The notes: a model not told the origin generated them from the sequence alone. 55,992 nt of DNA from Actinomycetes bacterium (GCA_025363635.1 JANYDL010000078.1:1-55992); one strand, 5' to 3'. Numbered from the stretch's first letter, positions 29,995-39,414 are shown. Made by a program: numbers and translations.

Positions 29995-30663
29995 TTAACA
30001 TGCTCCCTCTCCAACCCACTTGTGATACTGATTAGTAAGCAGAACTCGCAAGTTACGCTTGCGATCTGATGCAATTTGTAGATGCTGTGCAATTCTCGCG
30101 ACTATTTGTTCTACAGACTTCTCACTGACAAATCTCAATTTTGCGATTTCACCGTTGCTCAATCCCGCGGCGACGAGTCTCAGAGTTTCTACTTGAATAT
30201 CTGTGAGAGCATTTAATGTCGCGAACACCGAGTTTCCGCTATTCGCAGGAAATCTATTTACCCACACCGTTCCTTCGTTTGCTTCAAGAGCTCGAATCGA
30301 ATCGGGAACTGCCTCACACAAAATATCAAGATCTCCCATCGCCTTCTTGAGAACAACTCGCGAGGATTGGGCGATATCTCTTTCATGAACTCCGATGAGT
30401 CTTAGGTCCGCACAAGAAGCAGTATGGACTACGCCGAGATTTCTATTCTTCTTTCGCATTAAGTTGGCAAGTTCTACACCCTTACGAGAGTTAAAAAGAA
30501 CATCTATAACGACGACTTTTGGATTAAGTGTCATAAACAAATTCTCTGCGGTGGCAATGCTGCTAGATTTGCCCCCGATATTAATACCTCGCAGACGCAT
30601 TGCTTCCGCCAAAGTAGCAAGCTCAAATGCATCACCGTTAATAAGTAATACGGTCAGATTCAT
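29995..30663 (-). CDS. NarL/LuxR-type response regulator, atypical receiver
   Basis: About 222 residues: a receiver-like domain (about 1-120) and a LuxR-type helix-turn-helix (about 150-210: LTDIQVETLRLVAAGLSNGEIA). The receiver has the phosphate-site aspartate in VVVIDVLF (57 counting from the ATG at 30672) and K near 109, but only one acidic residue at the first strand (NGDAFE) instead of a pair. Its activity may be phosphorylation-independent or weak. Start at 30663 is preferred because TAGGCT lies ten bases upstream; the ATG at 30672 would be only one base after it. No histidine kinase gene is nearby. Confidence 0.75.
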   Translation of the reverse strand: MNLTVLLINGDAFELATLAEAMRLRGINIGGKSSSIATAENLFMTLNPKVVVIDVLFNSRKGVELANLMRKKNRNLGVVHTASCADLRLIGVHERDIAQSSRVVLKKAMGDLDILCEAVPDSIRALEANEGTVWVNRFPANSGNSVFATLNALTDIQVETLRLVAAGLSNGEIAKLRFVSEKSVEQIVARIAQHLQIASDRKRNLRVLLTNQYHKWVGEGAC

Positions 30664-30673
30664 AGTGCTCATT

Positions 30674-30679
30674 AGCCTA
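30674..30679 (-). promoter_or_regulatory. -10 box of the regulator operon
   Basis: TAGGCT on the minus strand, ten bases before ATG 30663. No ribosome site follows. It would drive regulator, tau-like gene and muramidase together. Confidence 0.4.
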
Positions 30680-30751
30680 TGTGCTCAGTAAGTCCAACAC
30701 TTAGCTATCCAGCGATCACAGCCAAATTCTAGGGCTACCTCTCGAAAGAAA

Positions 30752-31582
30752 TTATTTTATAATGTCTAAAATCGCGGGAGAAATTTTCCTCACAACATCG
30801 CTTGACGTTAAAGGACCGTTAGTTAAGGCCAACTCTGCGGCGTTCGAATGTATCAATGAAGCGGTAGCAGCTATTGATGCCAAATTGATTTGATGTCGTA
30901 ATATTAATTCTGAGTTAGTTGCCAGGAGTGCTCCAATAATTCCTGTTAACACATCTCCAGTTCCTGCAGTAGCCAGCCATGAAGGTGCCGATGGCAATTC
31001 GATTTGCGTGTCTAGAGAAGCGACAACACTAACGTTGCCTTTCAGCAGTACGGTGACACCGAAATCAGATGCAGTTTTACTCGCCCAGAATTTCGGGTTA
31101 TCGCTAATTTCCTCAAGGGTTACCGAAAATCCCTTTCTTGAAAGCAGGGCCTGCAGCTCTTTGTGGTGAGGTGTGATCAAGGTTGGCGAAGAGGCATGAT
31201 CGAGGTACTTGAGCGCACCTGCGTCTAGACAAATCGGCAATCCGCTCCGACAAGCCCTTAATATTTGATGTCTATGTTTTGACGAGATTCTTTCAGTTGG
31301 GATTCCTGAGCCAGCAACCCAAGCGGTGACTCTGCCAACTCCGAGAACAATTTCCGGATTCATAGAAATGACTAGACTGTTCACTCTTCGCGGGCCAACG
31401 TATCGAATAAGTCCAATTCCGCTTCGAAGAGCAGCCGAGGTGGTCAAGATTGCAGCTCCTGGATATTGACGCGAGCCTGCTATCACTCCCAATACTCCGC
31501 GTGAATATTTATCATCTGACGGAGTGGGAATCGCAATAAAGGGGCGAGCGGCATCGGCGTTCCACAATTTCCAGTCATTCAT
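30752..31582 (-). CDS. nnrD: ADP-dependent NAD(P)H-hydrate dehydratase
   Basis: Repairs hydrated NAD(P)H, an inactive by-product. About 276 residues from ATG 31582 (AGGTG just upstream); a longer open frame to 31693 crosses into the divergent gene and is not used. Ribokinase-like fold of the YjeF C-terminal family: GVLGVIAGSRQYPGAAIL near the start and ATAGTGDVLTGIIGALLA near the end, the anion hole and nucleotide site. The YjeF N-terminal epimerase domain is not fused here, unlike many bacterial forms. Confidence 0.88.
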   Translation of the reverse strand: MNDWKLWNADAARPFIAIPTPSDDKYSRGVLGVIAGSRQYPGAAILTTSAALRSGIGLIRYVGPRRVNSLVISMNPEIVLGVGRVTAWVAGSGIPTERISSKHRHQILRACRSGLPICLDAGALKYLDHASSPTLITPHHKELQALLSRKGFSVTLEEISDNPKFWASKTASDFGVTVLLKGNVSVVASLDTQIELPSAPSWLATAGTGDVLTGIIGALLATNSELILRHQINLASIAATASLIHSNAAELALTNGPLTSSDVVRKISPAILDIIK

Positions 31583-31648
31583 GATTGCACCTGCACTTCT
31601 GTCTCCATTGAGTATATTTGCTCCCAAGATATTAAGGGAGAAAAAATC

Positions 31649-32530
31649 ATGAGGTCTTTGGCGGTAGTTGAATCGAATGAACATCCGTACCATCTAGTTG
31701 TCGAAGATGCAGGAGGGTTTTGGACACTTCCCGGTCTGACATCTTTGGCTCAAGCTATGCAGCTGCGGCTTTCAGAACTGCAACAGATTGTTGAAGGACC
31801 ACTGGGAATCAAAATATCGGGAAAACTTGCTGGGCCAGTCTCAACCGAAATGGAGGTGTGGGGTGCCGGCGTGACCTATCTGCGCTCTCGAGACGCGCGC
31901 AAAGAAGAAAGTGGCGTCCCTGATGTATATCAAAGAGTGTATGAAGCCGATAGACCAGAACTTTTTTTGAAATCCTCCGCTGTTCGAACGGTAGGTACGG
32001 GGGAAAATATCGGGATTCGGGCGGACTCTGCAGCATCAGTACCTGAACCCGAAGTTGCAATAATTGTGAATATCTACCGGGAGGTTGTTGGTCTCACCAT
32101 CTGCAATGATGTGACAGCCAGGACAATTGAAGGTGTCAATCCACTATATCTTTCACAAGCCAAGATTTACGTGGGCTCGAATGCACTTGGTCCGCTAATT
32201 CGACCAATTTGGCAGATCGAATCGATTCTTGAACTGGGAATTAAAGCCTCAATTACGAGAAATAAAAAGATTGTGTGGGAAGCGAATACTTCGCTGAAGT
32301 CTCTGCATAGGACTTTTGAAGATTTAATTGAATATCTTTTTCGTTGCCAGGTTTTTCCTTATGGAGTAATACTTTCAACGGGAACTGGAATTGTCCCTCC
32401 TATGGACATTGCGCTGGAGGGCGGGGACGTTGTCTCCATTACCGTTGATCAGATTGGAACACTTACAAATACCGTCGCAGTCATACCCGAGGAAAGTCAT
32501 CGATTGACTCTCGGACTTGAGAGGGATTGA
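31649..32530 (+). CDS. FAH-family sugar-acid enzyme (KDG/KDA dehydratase or diketo-acid hydrolase type)
   Basis: 293 residues of the fumarylacetoacetate hydrolase fold. The metal and substrate motifs GAGVTYLRSRDARKEE, DRPELFLKS, EPEVAIIVN and PLYLSQAKIYVGSNALGP match the branch that dehydrates 2-keto-3-deoxy-arabinonate or splits 2,4-diketo-3-deoxy-fuconate. Which of these two reactions it does cannot be told by sight. Ribosome site AAGGGAG. First gene of a run with the hydroxyacid dehydrogenase, IlvD dehydratase, lactonase and pullulanase. Confidence 0.8.
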   Translation: MRSLAVVESNEHPYHLVVEDAGGFWTLPGLTSLAQAMQLRLSELQQIVEGPLGIKISGKLAGPVSTEMEVWGAGVTYLRSRDARKEESGVPDVYQRVYEADRPELFLKSSAVRTVGTGENIGIRADSAASVPEPEVAIIVNIYREVVGLTICNDVTARTIEGVNPLYLSQAKIYVGSNALGPLIRPIWQIESILELGIKASITRNKKIVWEANTSLKSLHRTFEDLIEYLFRCQVFPYGVILSTGTGIVPPMDIALEGGDVVSITVDQIGTLTNTVAVIPEESHRLTLGLERD

Positions 32531-33441
32531 TGAGTATGAAGATCGCGGTCTGGTCACAATGGGATGATCTCGACGTTCCACATGAAATAGTTCGATTCTC
32601 TCCTGGAAACCTGCCACTGGAAAGCTCAGATCTCTCGGAAATCACTTTCTATGTTCCTACTTATATGGGAGGCAAGAAGGCGCTTGAATTCGTACATAAA
32701 ATGCCTAACCTAAAGATTCTTCAGATGCCGAGTGCAGGCTTTGAAGATGCGCCGCCTTTTTTGCGACCTGAGATCACTTTATGTAGTGGTCGCGGGATTC
32801 ACGATGCATCCACAGCGGAGTTGGCAGTAGGAATGACAATTGCTTCGCTAAGGGGATTTCCTACATTTGTTCGTGATCAAGATCGCGCGGAGTGGCACCA
32901 AAAGCAATTTCGATCCATCAACGATCGCAAGATTGGCATTGTTGGCTTTGGGTCAATTGGGAAAACGATCGCTCATTATTTGTCAGGGTTCGATGTAGAG
33001 GTGATCGGATTTTCACGCTCCGGTGCAGATGGTTCTCTTCCTATGGCAGATTTCGACGAAGTGTTGCCTAGATTGGACGTAGTTATTCTTATTCTGCCGC
33101 TCACTGCAGAAAGCAGGGGGCTTTTCGATGCTCGACGTCTTGCATTGTTAAAAGATGGCGCGTTACTGGTTAACGTAGCCCGCGGACCAATTGTTGATAC
33201 AGATGCATTAATAACAGAGCTAAATTCAGGTCGAATTACCGCAGCGCTGGATGTAACTGACCCTGAACCGCTGCCAAAAGAACATCCTTTGTGGAGGGCA
33301 AAGGGAGTTTTTATTTCCCCGCATGTGGGAGGGCACACAAGCGCATTTGAGCCTCGCGCAAGAAGGCTGATCGAAAGTCAACTTTCCAAATTGGCGTCAG
33401 GAATTCGCCTAGAGAATATCGTCGTGGAGGCGCAAGCCTAG
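32530..33441 (+). CDS. D-isomer-specific 2-hydroxyacid dehydrogenase
   Basis: NAD(P)-dependent reduction or oxidation of 2-keto/2-hydroxy acids. About 303 residues from ATG 32530, which shares one base with the previous stop; a TTG at 32527 is also possible. Rossmann loop IGIVGFGSIGKT, catalytic arginine in NVARGPIVDTDAL, glutamate in DPEPLPKEHPLW and histidine in SPHVGGHT. In this cluster it may handle a keto-acid such as glyoxylate or hydroxypyruvate, or a keto-deoxy sugar acid; the substrate is open. Confidence 0.85.
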   Translation: MSMKIAVWSQWDDLDVPHEIVRFSPGNLPLESSDLSEITFYVPTYMGGKKALEFVHKMPNLKILQMPSAGFEDAPPFLRPEITLCSGRGIHDASTAELAVGMTIASLRGFPTFVRDQDRAEWHQKQFRSINDRKIGIVGFGSIGKTIAHYLSGFDVEVIGFSRSGADGSLPMADFDEVLPRLDVVILILPLTAESRGLFDARRLALLKDGALLVNVARGPIVDTDALITELNSGRITAALDVTDPEPLPKEHPLWRAKGVFISPHVGGHTSAFEPRARRLIESQLSKLASGIRLENIVVEAQA

Positions 33442-33455
33442 ATAGGATTTCGAGC

Positions 33456-35189
33456 ATGAGCGATGATCCAGCAAAAGGCACGAGACGAAGTTCAGAATGG
33501 TTTGCGGGGACAGGGAAGAACGGATTCATTCATCGCTCTTGGATGCGTAATCAGGGATTCGCACCTGACCTCTTTGATGGACGGCCCGTTATAGGTATCG
33601 GATCAACATGGTCGGAATTCACACCGTGTAATGCTCATCTCAATCGAGTGGCTGAATCCATCAAGCGGGGGGTATGGGAAGCCGGAGGTTTCCCCCTCGA
33701 GTTTCCTGCCATGTCCTTAGGTGAGCCAATCATGCGACCGACAACCATGCTTTATCGAAATTTGCTCGCAATGGAAGTTGAGGAGTCTATTCGCGCCAAT
33801 CCGATGGATGGCGTGATCTTGCTTGCTGGTTGCGACAAAACAACGCCGGGGATGCTAATGGGAGCGGCGAGCGTAGATATACCGACGTTGATGATGACGG
33901 GCGGTCCGATGCTTAATGGAAAGTTTAGAGGAAAAGATATTGGCTCCGGCACGGATGTCTGGAAGTTTGCAGAAGAAGTGCGTGCTGGCACGATGAGTGT
34001 AGAAGAATTTGCAGAGGCTGAAACTTGCATGGCGAGAAGTGCAGGTCACTGTATGACAATGGGGACGGCTTCAACGATGGCTTCCGTGACAGAAGCCCTT
34101 GGGATGCAACTTCCAGGAAGTGCAGCAATTCCGGCAGTTGATTCCCGTCGCTATGCGCTCGCACAAATCGCCGGACGTCGAGTTGTCGAAATGGTAAAAG
34201 AAGATCTGAAACTTTCAAAAATACTCACACGAAAGGCCTTTGAAAACGCGATTAAAATCAACGCCGCTGTTGGCGGTTCTACCAATGCCGTCGTTCATTT
34301 ACTCGCCCTAGCGGGACGCGTAGGTGTACCCCTTGAACTCCAAGACTTTGATGATCTTGCTAGAAACATTCCTGTCCTCGTAAATCTGATGCCTTCTGGG
34401 AAATATCTTATGGAAGATTTCTTCTATGCTGGTGGTATTCCAGTTGTTATGTCCGAGTTGGGCGAGTTGCTTCATCGCGATCATGTAACTGTCACTGGTA
34501 AAACCGTGGCGGAGAATATTGAAAAAGCCAAGAATTGGAACGAAGATGTTATTACGCCAACCTCGACCCCGTTTCAGGTTGCAGGATCCGGGACCATCGT
34601 TCTTACAGGCTCTCTCGCCCCTGATGGAGCGGTATTAAAGATCTCTGCTGCATCACCGCATCTACTCAATCATCGTGGCACGGCTCGAGTTTTTAGCACA
34701 GTTGAGGAATACAACATCGCTGCTGATGACCCCAATATGGATGTCGAGGAAAATGACATTATCGTTTTGCAAAATGCCGGCCCCAAGGGATATCCGGGTT
34801 TCCCGGAAGTGGGAAATGTTTCCATGCCGCGTAAACTTCTAGAACGTGGAATAACTGACATGATACGTATCTCGGATGCACGAATGAGTGGAACAGCATT
34901 TGGGACAGTGATTTTGCATGTGGCCCCAGAGGCGGCGGTCGGAGGCCCTTTAGCTCTCGTCGAGACTGGTGATCAAATTCAACTTGATGTTGAAAACCGT
35001 CGACTCGATTTGTTGGTCGCGGAAGACGTTTTGGTTGCGAGACGCGCAAAATGGCAAAGTCCAGTCGGTGGCCCAACTCGAGGTTGGTCCAAACTTTATA
35101 TCGATCATGTTATGCAGGCCAACAAGGGAGCAGATCTCGATTTTCTCGTTGGCAGTTCAGGAAGTGAAGTCGGTCGCCATTCCCATTAG
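33456..35189 (+). CDS. IlvD/Edd-family sugar-acid dehydratase
   Basis: Dehydrates an aldonic acid to its 2-keto-3-deoxy form with an Fe-S cluster. 577 residues. The three cluster cysteines C58, C126 and C199 are conserved (TPCNAHLN, AGCDKTTPGM, GHCMTMGTASTMAS). The GGPMLNGKFRGKDIGSGTDVW stretch and the last residues GRHSH resemble L-arabonate/xylonate dehydratases rather than the dihydroxyacid dehydratase IlvD. The sugar acid is a pentonate or L-fuconate by context; the window also holds a lactonase and an FAH enzyme that would come before and after it. Confidence 0.88.
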   Translation: MSDDPAKGTRRSSEWFAGTGKNGFIHRSWMRNQGFAPDLFDGRPVIGIGSTWSEFTPCNAHLNRVAESIKRGVWEAGGFPLEFPAMSLGEPIMRPTTMLYRNLLAMEVEESIRANPMDGVILLAGCDKTTPGMLMGAASVDIPTLMMTGGPMLNGKFRGKDIGSGTDVWKFAEEVRAGTMSVEEFAEAETCMARSAGHCMTMGTASTMASVTEALGMQLPGSAAIPAVDSRRYALAQIAGRRVVEMVKEDLKLSKILTRKAFENAIKINAAVGGSTNAVVHLLALAGRVGVPLELQDFDDLARNIPVLVNLMPSGKYLMEDFFYAGGIPVVMSELGELLHRDHVTVTGKTVAENIEKAKNWNEDVITPTSTPFQVAGSGTIVLTGSLAPDGAVLKISAASPHLLNHRGTARVFSTVEEYNIAADDPNMDVEENDIIVLQNAGPKGYPGFPEVGNVSMPRKLLERGITDMIRISDARMSGTAFGTVILHVAPEAAVGGPLALVETGDQIQLDVENRRLDLLVAEDVLVARRAKWQSPVGGPTRGWSKLYIDHVMQANKGADLDFLVGSSGSEVGRHSH

Positions 35190-35240
35190 TTTCCCCATCT
35201 TTAACTTGCGCGATGAGGCCTACCAAGATTAGGAGCAACG

Positions 35241-36116
35241 GTGAAGGTTGAAGTTTATGATTCACGTCGCAATATCCTCGGTGAAGGTCCTGCATGTTCG
35301 GGAGCTAAAAATGAAGTAATTTCATGGGTAGATATTTACGGCAGAAAAGTTCGATCGAAAGACATACTTTCGGGTGAGATAGAAGAAATCGTCACAGTTG
35401 AAGATATTGGCTTTGCAATCCCCCGTGCCACTGGCGGGTATGTATTAGGTGAAGTGAGTGGACCCCTATTGCGAGATTCAGATGGAACTTCGCACCGACT
35501 GCCTTCGAGGGTGGATGCAGATGGCTACATGCCATCTCAAGTAGTTCGTTGGAATGATGCCAAAGTCTCGCCAAAAGGAGATTTATATCTTGGAACCATG
35601 GCGTACGACTTTAAGGTAAATGCTGGTGCGTTGTATCAGATTCGAGCAGATGGCAAGCATATTCGTCGAGTATTTGGAGATGTCACCATTAGCAATGGCA
35701 TCGACTGGAGCGTGAATGGATCTTTGATGTATTTCATTGACACCCCGCTCAATCGAATTGATGTATTCGATGTAGAGGAGAGAGAGATAAAGAATCGCAG
35801 AACTTTTCTTCATTTTCAGAAAGAGAGTGGTTCTCCCGATGGAATGTGTGTTGATGCAGAAGGAAATCTTTGGGTCGCATTTTGGCTGGGAAATTCAGTA
35901 CGGTGCTACGATGGAATTTCGGGAGACTTGATTCAGGAGATAATGTGTCCTGCACCTCGCATTACATCTTGCGCTTTTGGCGGAAGCGATCTCGATCAAC
36001 TTTTCATAACTAGCGCTAGCGAAGATACGGATTTAACCTCATATCCAGAGGCAGGCATGGTTTTTGTTACCAACCCAGGAGTACGAGGACAGAAAACGGC
36101 GGCGTTCGGAGCATGA
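35241..36116 (+). CDS. SMP-30/gluconolactonase-family lactonase
   Basis: Six-bladed beta-propeller lactonase, 291 residues, GTG start at 35241 behind AGGAG. Metal-site motifs: LGEGP near the start (E15), SNGIDWS in the middle, and SPDGMCVDAEGNLWVAFW. It would open a sugar-acid lactone, the product of the aldose 1-dehydrogenase, to the free acid for the IlvD-family enzyme. Its TGA lies inside the ATGA start of the pullulanase gene, so the two are coupled. Confidence 0.85.
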   Translation: MKVEVYDSRRNILGEGPACSGAKNEVISWVDIYGRKVRSKDILSGEIEEIVTVEDIGFAIPRATGGYVLGEVSGPLLRDSDGTSHRLPSRVDADGYMPSQVVRWNDAKVSPKGDLYLGTMAYDFKVNAGALYQIRADGKHIRRVFGDVTISNGIDWSVNGSLMYFIDTPLNRIDVFDVEEREIKNRRTFLHFQKESGSPDGMCVDAEGNLWVAFWLGNSVRCYDGISGDLIQEIMCPAPRITSCAFGGSDLDQLFITSASEDTDLTSYPEAGMVFVTNPGVRGQKTAAFGA

Positions 36117-38719
36117 TTAAAGTCAAATTTCAAGGACGCAAAATTGCAGCGCTGATCGCCATCTTGGCTTTGGTCGGCCTTATATTTCCTCTGCAAGCTT
36201 TCGCCACACCTTCCACCGTTCACTTGACGATTCACTATCAACGTCCGGCGGATGATTACAAGGGTTGGAATGTCTGGCTTTGGAAAAATGTCTCTGGTAC
36301 CACCGGTGATGTCGATGTATCGCCCACTGGGAGTGAATTCAATGGATCTGACGCATTTGGAAAGATTTTGACTATCGACATTCCCAATATGGATTCCTTT
36401 GAAAATGTGGGATTCATTATGCGCTTGAATAACTGGGTAGCAAAAGATGTTTCAGACGATCGATTTATTACAAAATTTGATGCAAATGGAAATGCGGAGA
36501 TTTGGCTAGTGCAGGCAGATCCGCAAATCCATCTGACTTTACCCACCTCCGTGGCGGCGATACGTAGCGCAATGATTGACGGATTTCGTCAGATTACGTT
36601 GGAACTGAGTCAGAAAGCGACCTTGTCGGGAGTGGGCAACGAAGGTTTCGCGGTTTCTGATGGTTTGGAGGTTTCATCCGTCACAAGCCTAAACGGTAGT
36701 TCAGCCGGTGCCACAAAGGTGGTACTTAACCTTTCTTCCGACATTGTCTTAGGCAAGACCTACACAATTACGAATTCCAAATTTGGATCCGTACAAACAA
36801 AAGCCGGGCAAATAATGAGTTCTTCCAGCTTTAGCGATCGATTCACCTATGCAGGTGATGATCTGGGATCCACGTATTCAACCGACCATACTAATTTTCG
36901 CGTATGGGCACCGACTGCGAGTGCTGTGAGTTTAGTTTCTTATGCGACTGCTAACGCTCCCGCAACTTCAGGCTCAATGACCCCAATGACTCCAGATATA
37001 AGTGGGACCTGGGTGGTTTCGAAGAAAGGTGATCTCAACGGGAGCGTTTACACGTACCGAGTTACGGTTGGGGGAGTCGATTCAGAAGCAGTGGATCCTT
37101 ATGTTCGCGCAGTAACAATAAATGGAGAGCGCGGAGTTGTTGTGAATCTTGCCCAAACTGATCCAAAAGTGTGGACCACGAGTAAACCATTTTTTAGCGG
37201 GAAGGGCACCGATGCTCTTATTTATGAACTGCATATTCGTGATCTTTCTATGGATGCTTCAAGCAATATTCCCATAGCTCATAAAGGTAAGTTCCTTGCC
37301 TTGGCGGATGTGAATACTGTGGACGCTACTGGCGCAAAGACGGGAGTGAATGCAATAAAGGATCTTGGGGTGACTCACGTGGAGCTTTTGCCCGTATTCG
37401 ACTATGCATCCGTTGATGAAAGTAACCCGACATTCAATTGGGGTTACGACCCCCAGAATTACAACGTCCCTGAAGGCTCTTATTCCACGGATCCCATAAA
37501 TCCGAAGATACGAATCTTGGAATTTAAAACTGCGATTCAGGCTCTACACGATCAGAAATTACGAGTGATGATGGACGTGGTTTACAACCACGTATTTAGT
37601 GTTTCGAATTTCAGCGAAGAGAAAATTGTACCTGGCTATTTTTTCAGAACTAACTCAGACGGGTCCCTGACAAATGGGAGTGGAGTTGGGAATGACATGG
37701 CTTCCGAACGCCCCATGGCGCGCAAATTTATTGTAGATTCCGTAAAGTATTGGGCGAAGCAATACCACATAGACGGTTTCCGATTTGATCTGATGGGCCT
37801 TTTGGATATTGAAACAATGCAACAAATCCGCAAAGAGCTCAACAAGATTGACCCAACCATATTGATAATTGGCGAAGGGTGGAACATGGGCACCCTCGAC
37901 GCAACCCTTCGAGCAAATCAACAAAATATAGGTTCGCTCACAGGTATTTCTGCCTTCAATGACCAACTTCGTGATGGAGTGAAAGGCTCTGTTTTCAATG
38001 TGGGTGAGGCAGGGTATGCCACAGGGAACTTTGGCCAGATAGGAAATACCAAAGTGGGAATTATCGGTAACGTTTTCTATAGTAAGGACGTTCTGGGTAA
38101 TTGGATAACGGCCAACCCCACTCAATCAGTAAATTATGTAGAGTCGCATGACAATTTAACTTTGGCGGACAAGATTGTAGCGAGCGTTCCAGGGGCTAGC
38201 GCTGACACGATCGCTACATTGGACCGACTCTCGGCTTCCATTCCGCTTTTAGCCCAGGGAGTGCCTTTTATTCAAGCGGGCCAAGAGTTTTTGCGAAGTA
38301 AGAAGGGCGACGCTAACAGCTATAAGTCAGATGATTCCGTCAATTCGCTAAAGTGGAACTTACGTAGCGAAAATGCAGTGACTGTCGATTATTACAAAGG
38401 TTTGATTTCACTTCGCGCAGCACATCCAGCGTTTCGAATGTCAACAACGGCAGAAATTCAAAAGAATTTCCGCTTCCTTCCGGCCAGCAAAAATGTCATC
38501 TCGTACCTCATCAATGGGGCGGCGGTAAAAGATTCGTGGAAGTCCATCTTCGTTGCTCACAATCCAAATGCCACCGCAGTGGTGATGACGCTACCGACAA
38601 AGGGAGATTGGCACGTCTTCGTGAAAGGGACAAAAGCAGGAACGAGAATCTTGTCGATAATGAAAGGGGTGAGCAAAGTTTCGGTGGACGCGCGGTCTAC
38701 ACTTGTTATGGAGAAGTAG
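36113..38719 (+). CDS. secreted type I pullulanase, GH13
   Basis: Cuts alpha-1,6 links in pullulan or branched starch outside the cell. 868 residues: signal peptide (about 1-31), a starch-binding CBM41/PUD-like domain (HLTIHYQRPADDYKGWNVWLW), another beta domain, a CBM48-like domain (about 250-345) and the GH13 barrel. Barrel regions: VVYNHVF, the nucleophile aspartate in GFRFDLMG (37774-37797), the acid glutamate in IIGEGW (37863-37883) and the third aspartate in VESHDN (38138-38155). There is no cell-wall sorting motif, so it is secreted freely or held by the signal part. Being coupled to a sugar-acid lactonase is unusual. Confidence 0.9.
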   Translation: MIKVKFQGRKIAALIAILALVGLIFPLQAFATPSTVHLTIHYQRPADDYKGWNVWLWKNVSGTTGDVDVSPTGSEFNGSDAFGKILTIDIPNMDSFENVGFIMRLNNWVAKDVSDDRFITKFDANGNAEIWLVQADPQIHLTLPTSVAAIRSAMIDGFRQITLELSQKATLSGVGNEGFAVSDGLEVSSVTSLNGSSAGATKVVLNLSSDIVLGKTYTITNSKFGSVQTKAGQIMSSSSFSDRFTYAGDDLGSTYSTDHTNFRVWAPTASAVSLVSYATANAPATSGSMTPMTPDISGTWVVSKKGDLNGSVYTYRVTVGGVDSEAVDPYVRAVTINGERGVVVNLAQTDPKVWTTSKPFFSGKGTDALIYELHIRDLSMDASSNIPIAHKGKFLALADVNTVDATGAKTGVNAIKDLGVTHVELLPVFDYASVDESNPTFNWGYDPQNYNVPEGSYSTDPINPKIRILEFKTAIQALHDQKLRVMMDVVYNHVFSVSNFSEEKIVPGYFFRTNSDGSLTNGSGVGNDMASERPMARKFIVDSVKYWAKQYHIDGFRFDLMGLLDIETMQQIRKELNKIDPTILIIGEGWNMGTLDATLRANQQNIGSLTGISAFNDQLRDGVKGSVFNVGEAGYATGNFGQIGNTKVGIIGNVFYSKDVLGNWITANPTQSVNYVESHDNLTLADKIVASVPGASADTIATLDRLSASIPLLAQGVPFIQAGQEFLRSKKGDANSYKSDDSVNSLKWNLRSENAVTVDYYKGLISLRAAHPAFRMSTTAEIQKNFRFLPASKNVISYLINGAAVKDSWKSIFVAHNPNATAVVMTLPTKGDWHVFVKGTKAGTRILSIMKGVSKVSVDARSTLVMEK

Positions 38720-38768
38720 TTGCCGAGCTAAGTGAAGTTGGGCGGACACAATAATTACATATTAGTCT

Positions 38769-38774
38769 TACTGT
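38769..38774 (+). promoter_or_regulatory. possible -10 box of copy C
   Basis: TACTGT with seven bases to the ATG at 38782; other TA-T hexamers (38763, 38760) overlap the region, so the choice is loose. Confidence 0.3.
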
Positions 38775-38781
38775 TAGTCAA

Positions 38782-39414
38782 ATGCTACCCTCGGCTGTGA
38801 CACTTGATTCGGAGAACAAGCCCGATTCCGAGGTTCAAGAAAGTAAGGTCCATCGCTACAGTCGCGAGCATCCGCACTTTGTACGAAATTACGTTTTTTC
38901 AATCGCACTTGCCCTTCTCCTCGGAGTCCTACTCTTTTACTTCGTCGGCGGGAGTGAGTCAGCCGAGGAGGAGCAGTTGAATCGGGTTTCGGGTGCCGTA
39001 ACGCTCTCCGAGGCACAACTTGTCAACGCGGTGAAATCTGCAGGTGCTGTGGCTTACTGGCTCGGACCAATCTCTGGTAGCAAATACACCCTCGTCATTT
39101 CCAAAAAGGGCGAAGCGATCGTTACCTATCTTCCTAACGGAGAAGGAATTGATAATCAAAAGGAGCATCGTCTCATTGTAAAGACGAATACGAAGATCGA
39201 TTCGGTTGGACCTTTGACCTCTTCGCAGACAGAGGTAAGCAATGTCAATGAGTCCACCCCGAGTGGGGCTTACTATTCTTATGATCCCTATCTTCCAGAT
39301 CACGTGGTGATTTCTTTGCCAAATAAAGGTGGTCACGTTCGTATTTATTATCCCACGAGGAGATCACCAAACTATATTGCCTTAGATGCAGAATCTCTCA
39401 TTCTCATTTCTTAA
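38782..39414 (+). CDS. membrane-anchored protein of unrecognised family (copy C)
   Basis: Third paralogue of the family at 7855 and 8791, 210 residues, about 30 kb away. Charged cytoplasmic N-terminus (1-35), one membrane segment (about 36-56), a short acidic linker, then AYWLGP (91-96), GSKYTLVI (99-106) and YLPNGEG (116-122). The second half is diverged: only GAYYSYDP, the VVISLP strand and a final VRIYYP remain. Stands alone between the pullulanase and the flavin dehydrogenase; no ribosome site is apparent. Function unknown. Confidence 0.7.
   Translation: MLPSAVTLDSENKPDSEVQESKVHRYSREHPHFVRNYVFSIALALLLGVLLFYFVGGSESAEEEQLNRVSGAVTLSEAQLVNAVKSAGAVAYWLGPISGSKYTLVISKKGEAIVTYLPNGEGIDNQKEHRLIVKTNTKIDSVGPLTSSQTEVSNVNESTPSGAYYSYDPYLPDHVVISLPNKGGHVRIYYPTRRSPNYIALDAESLILIS

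Noticed and set aside
31583-31693. N-terminal extension of nnrD
   Set aside because: It runs across the divergent promoter and into the FAH gene; ATG 31582 with AGGTG upstream starts at the homology.
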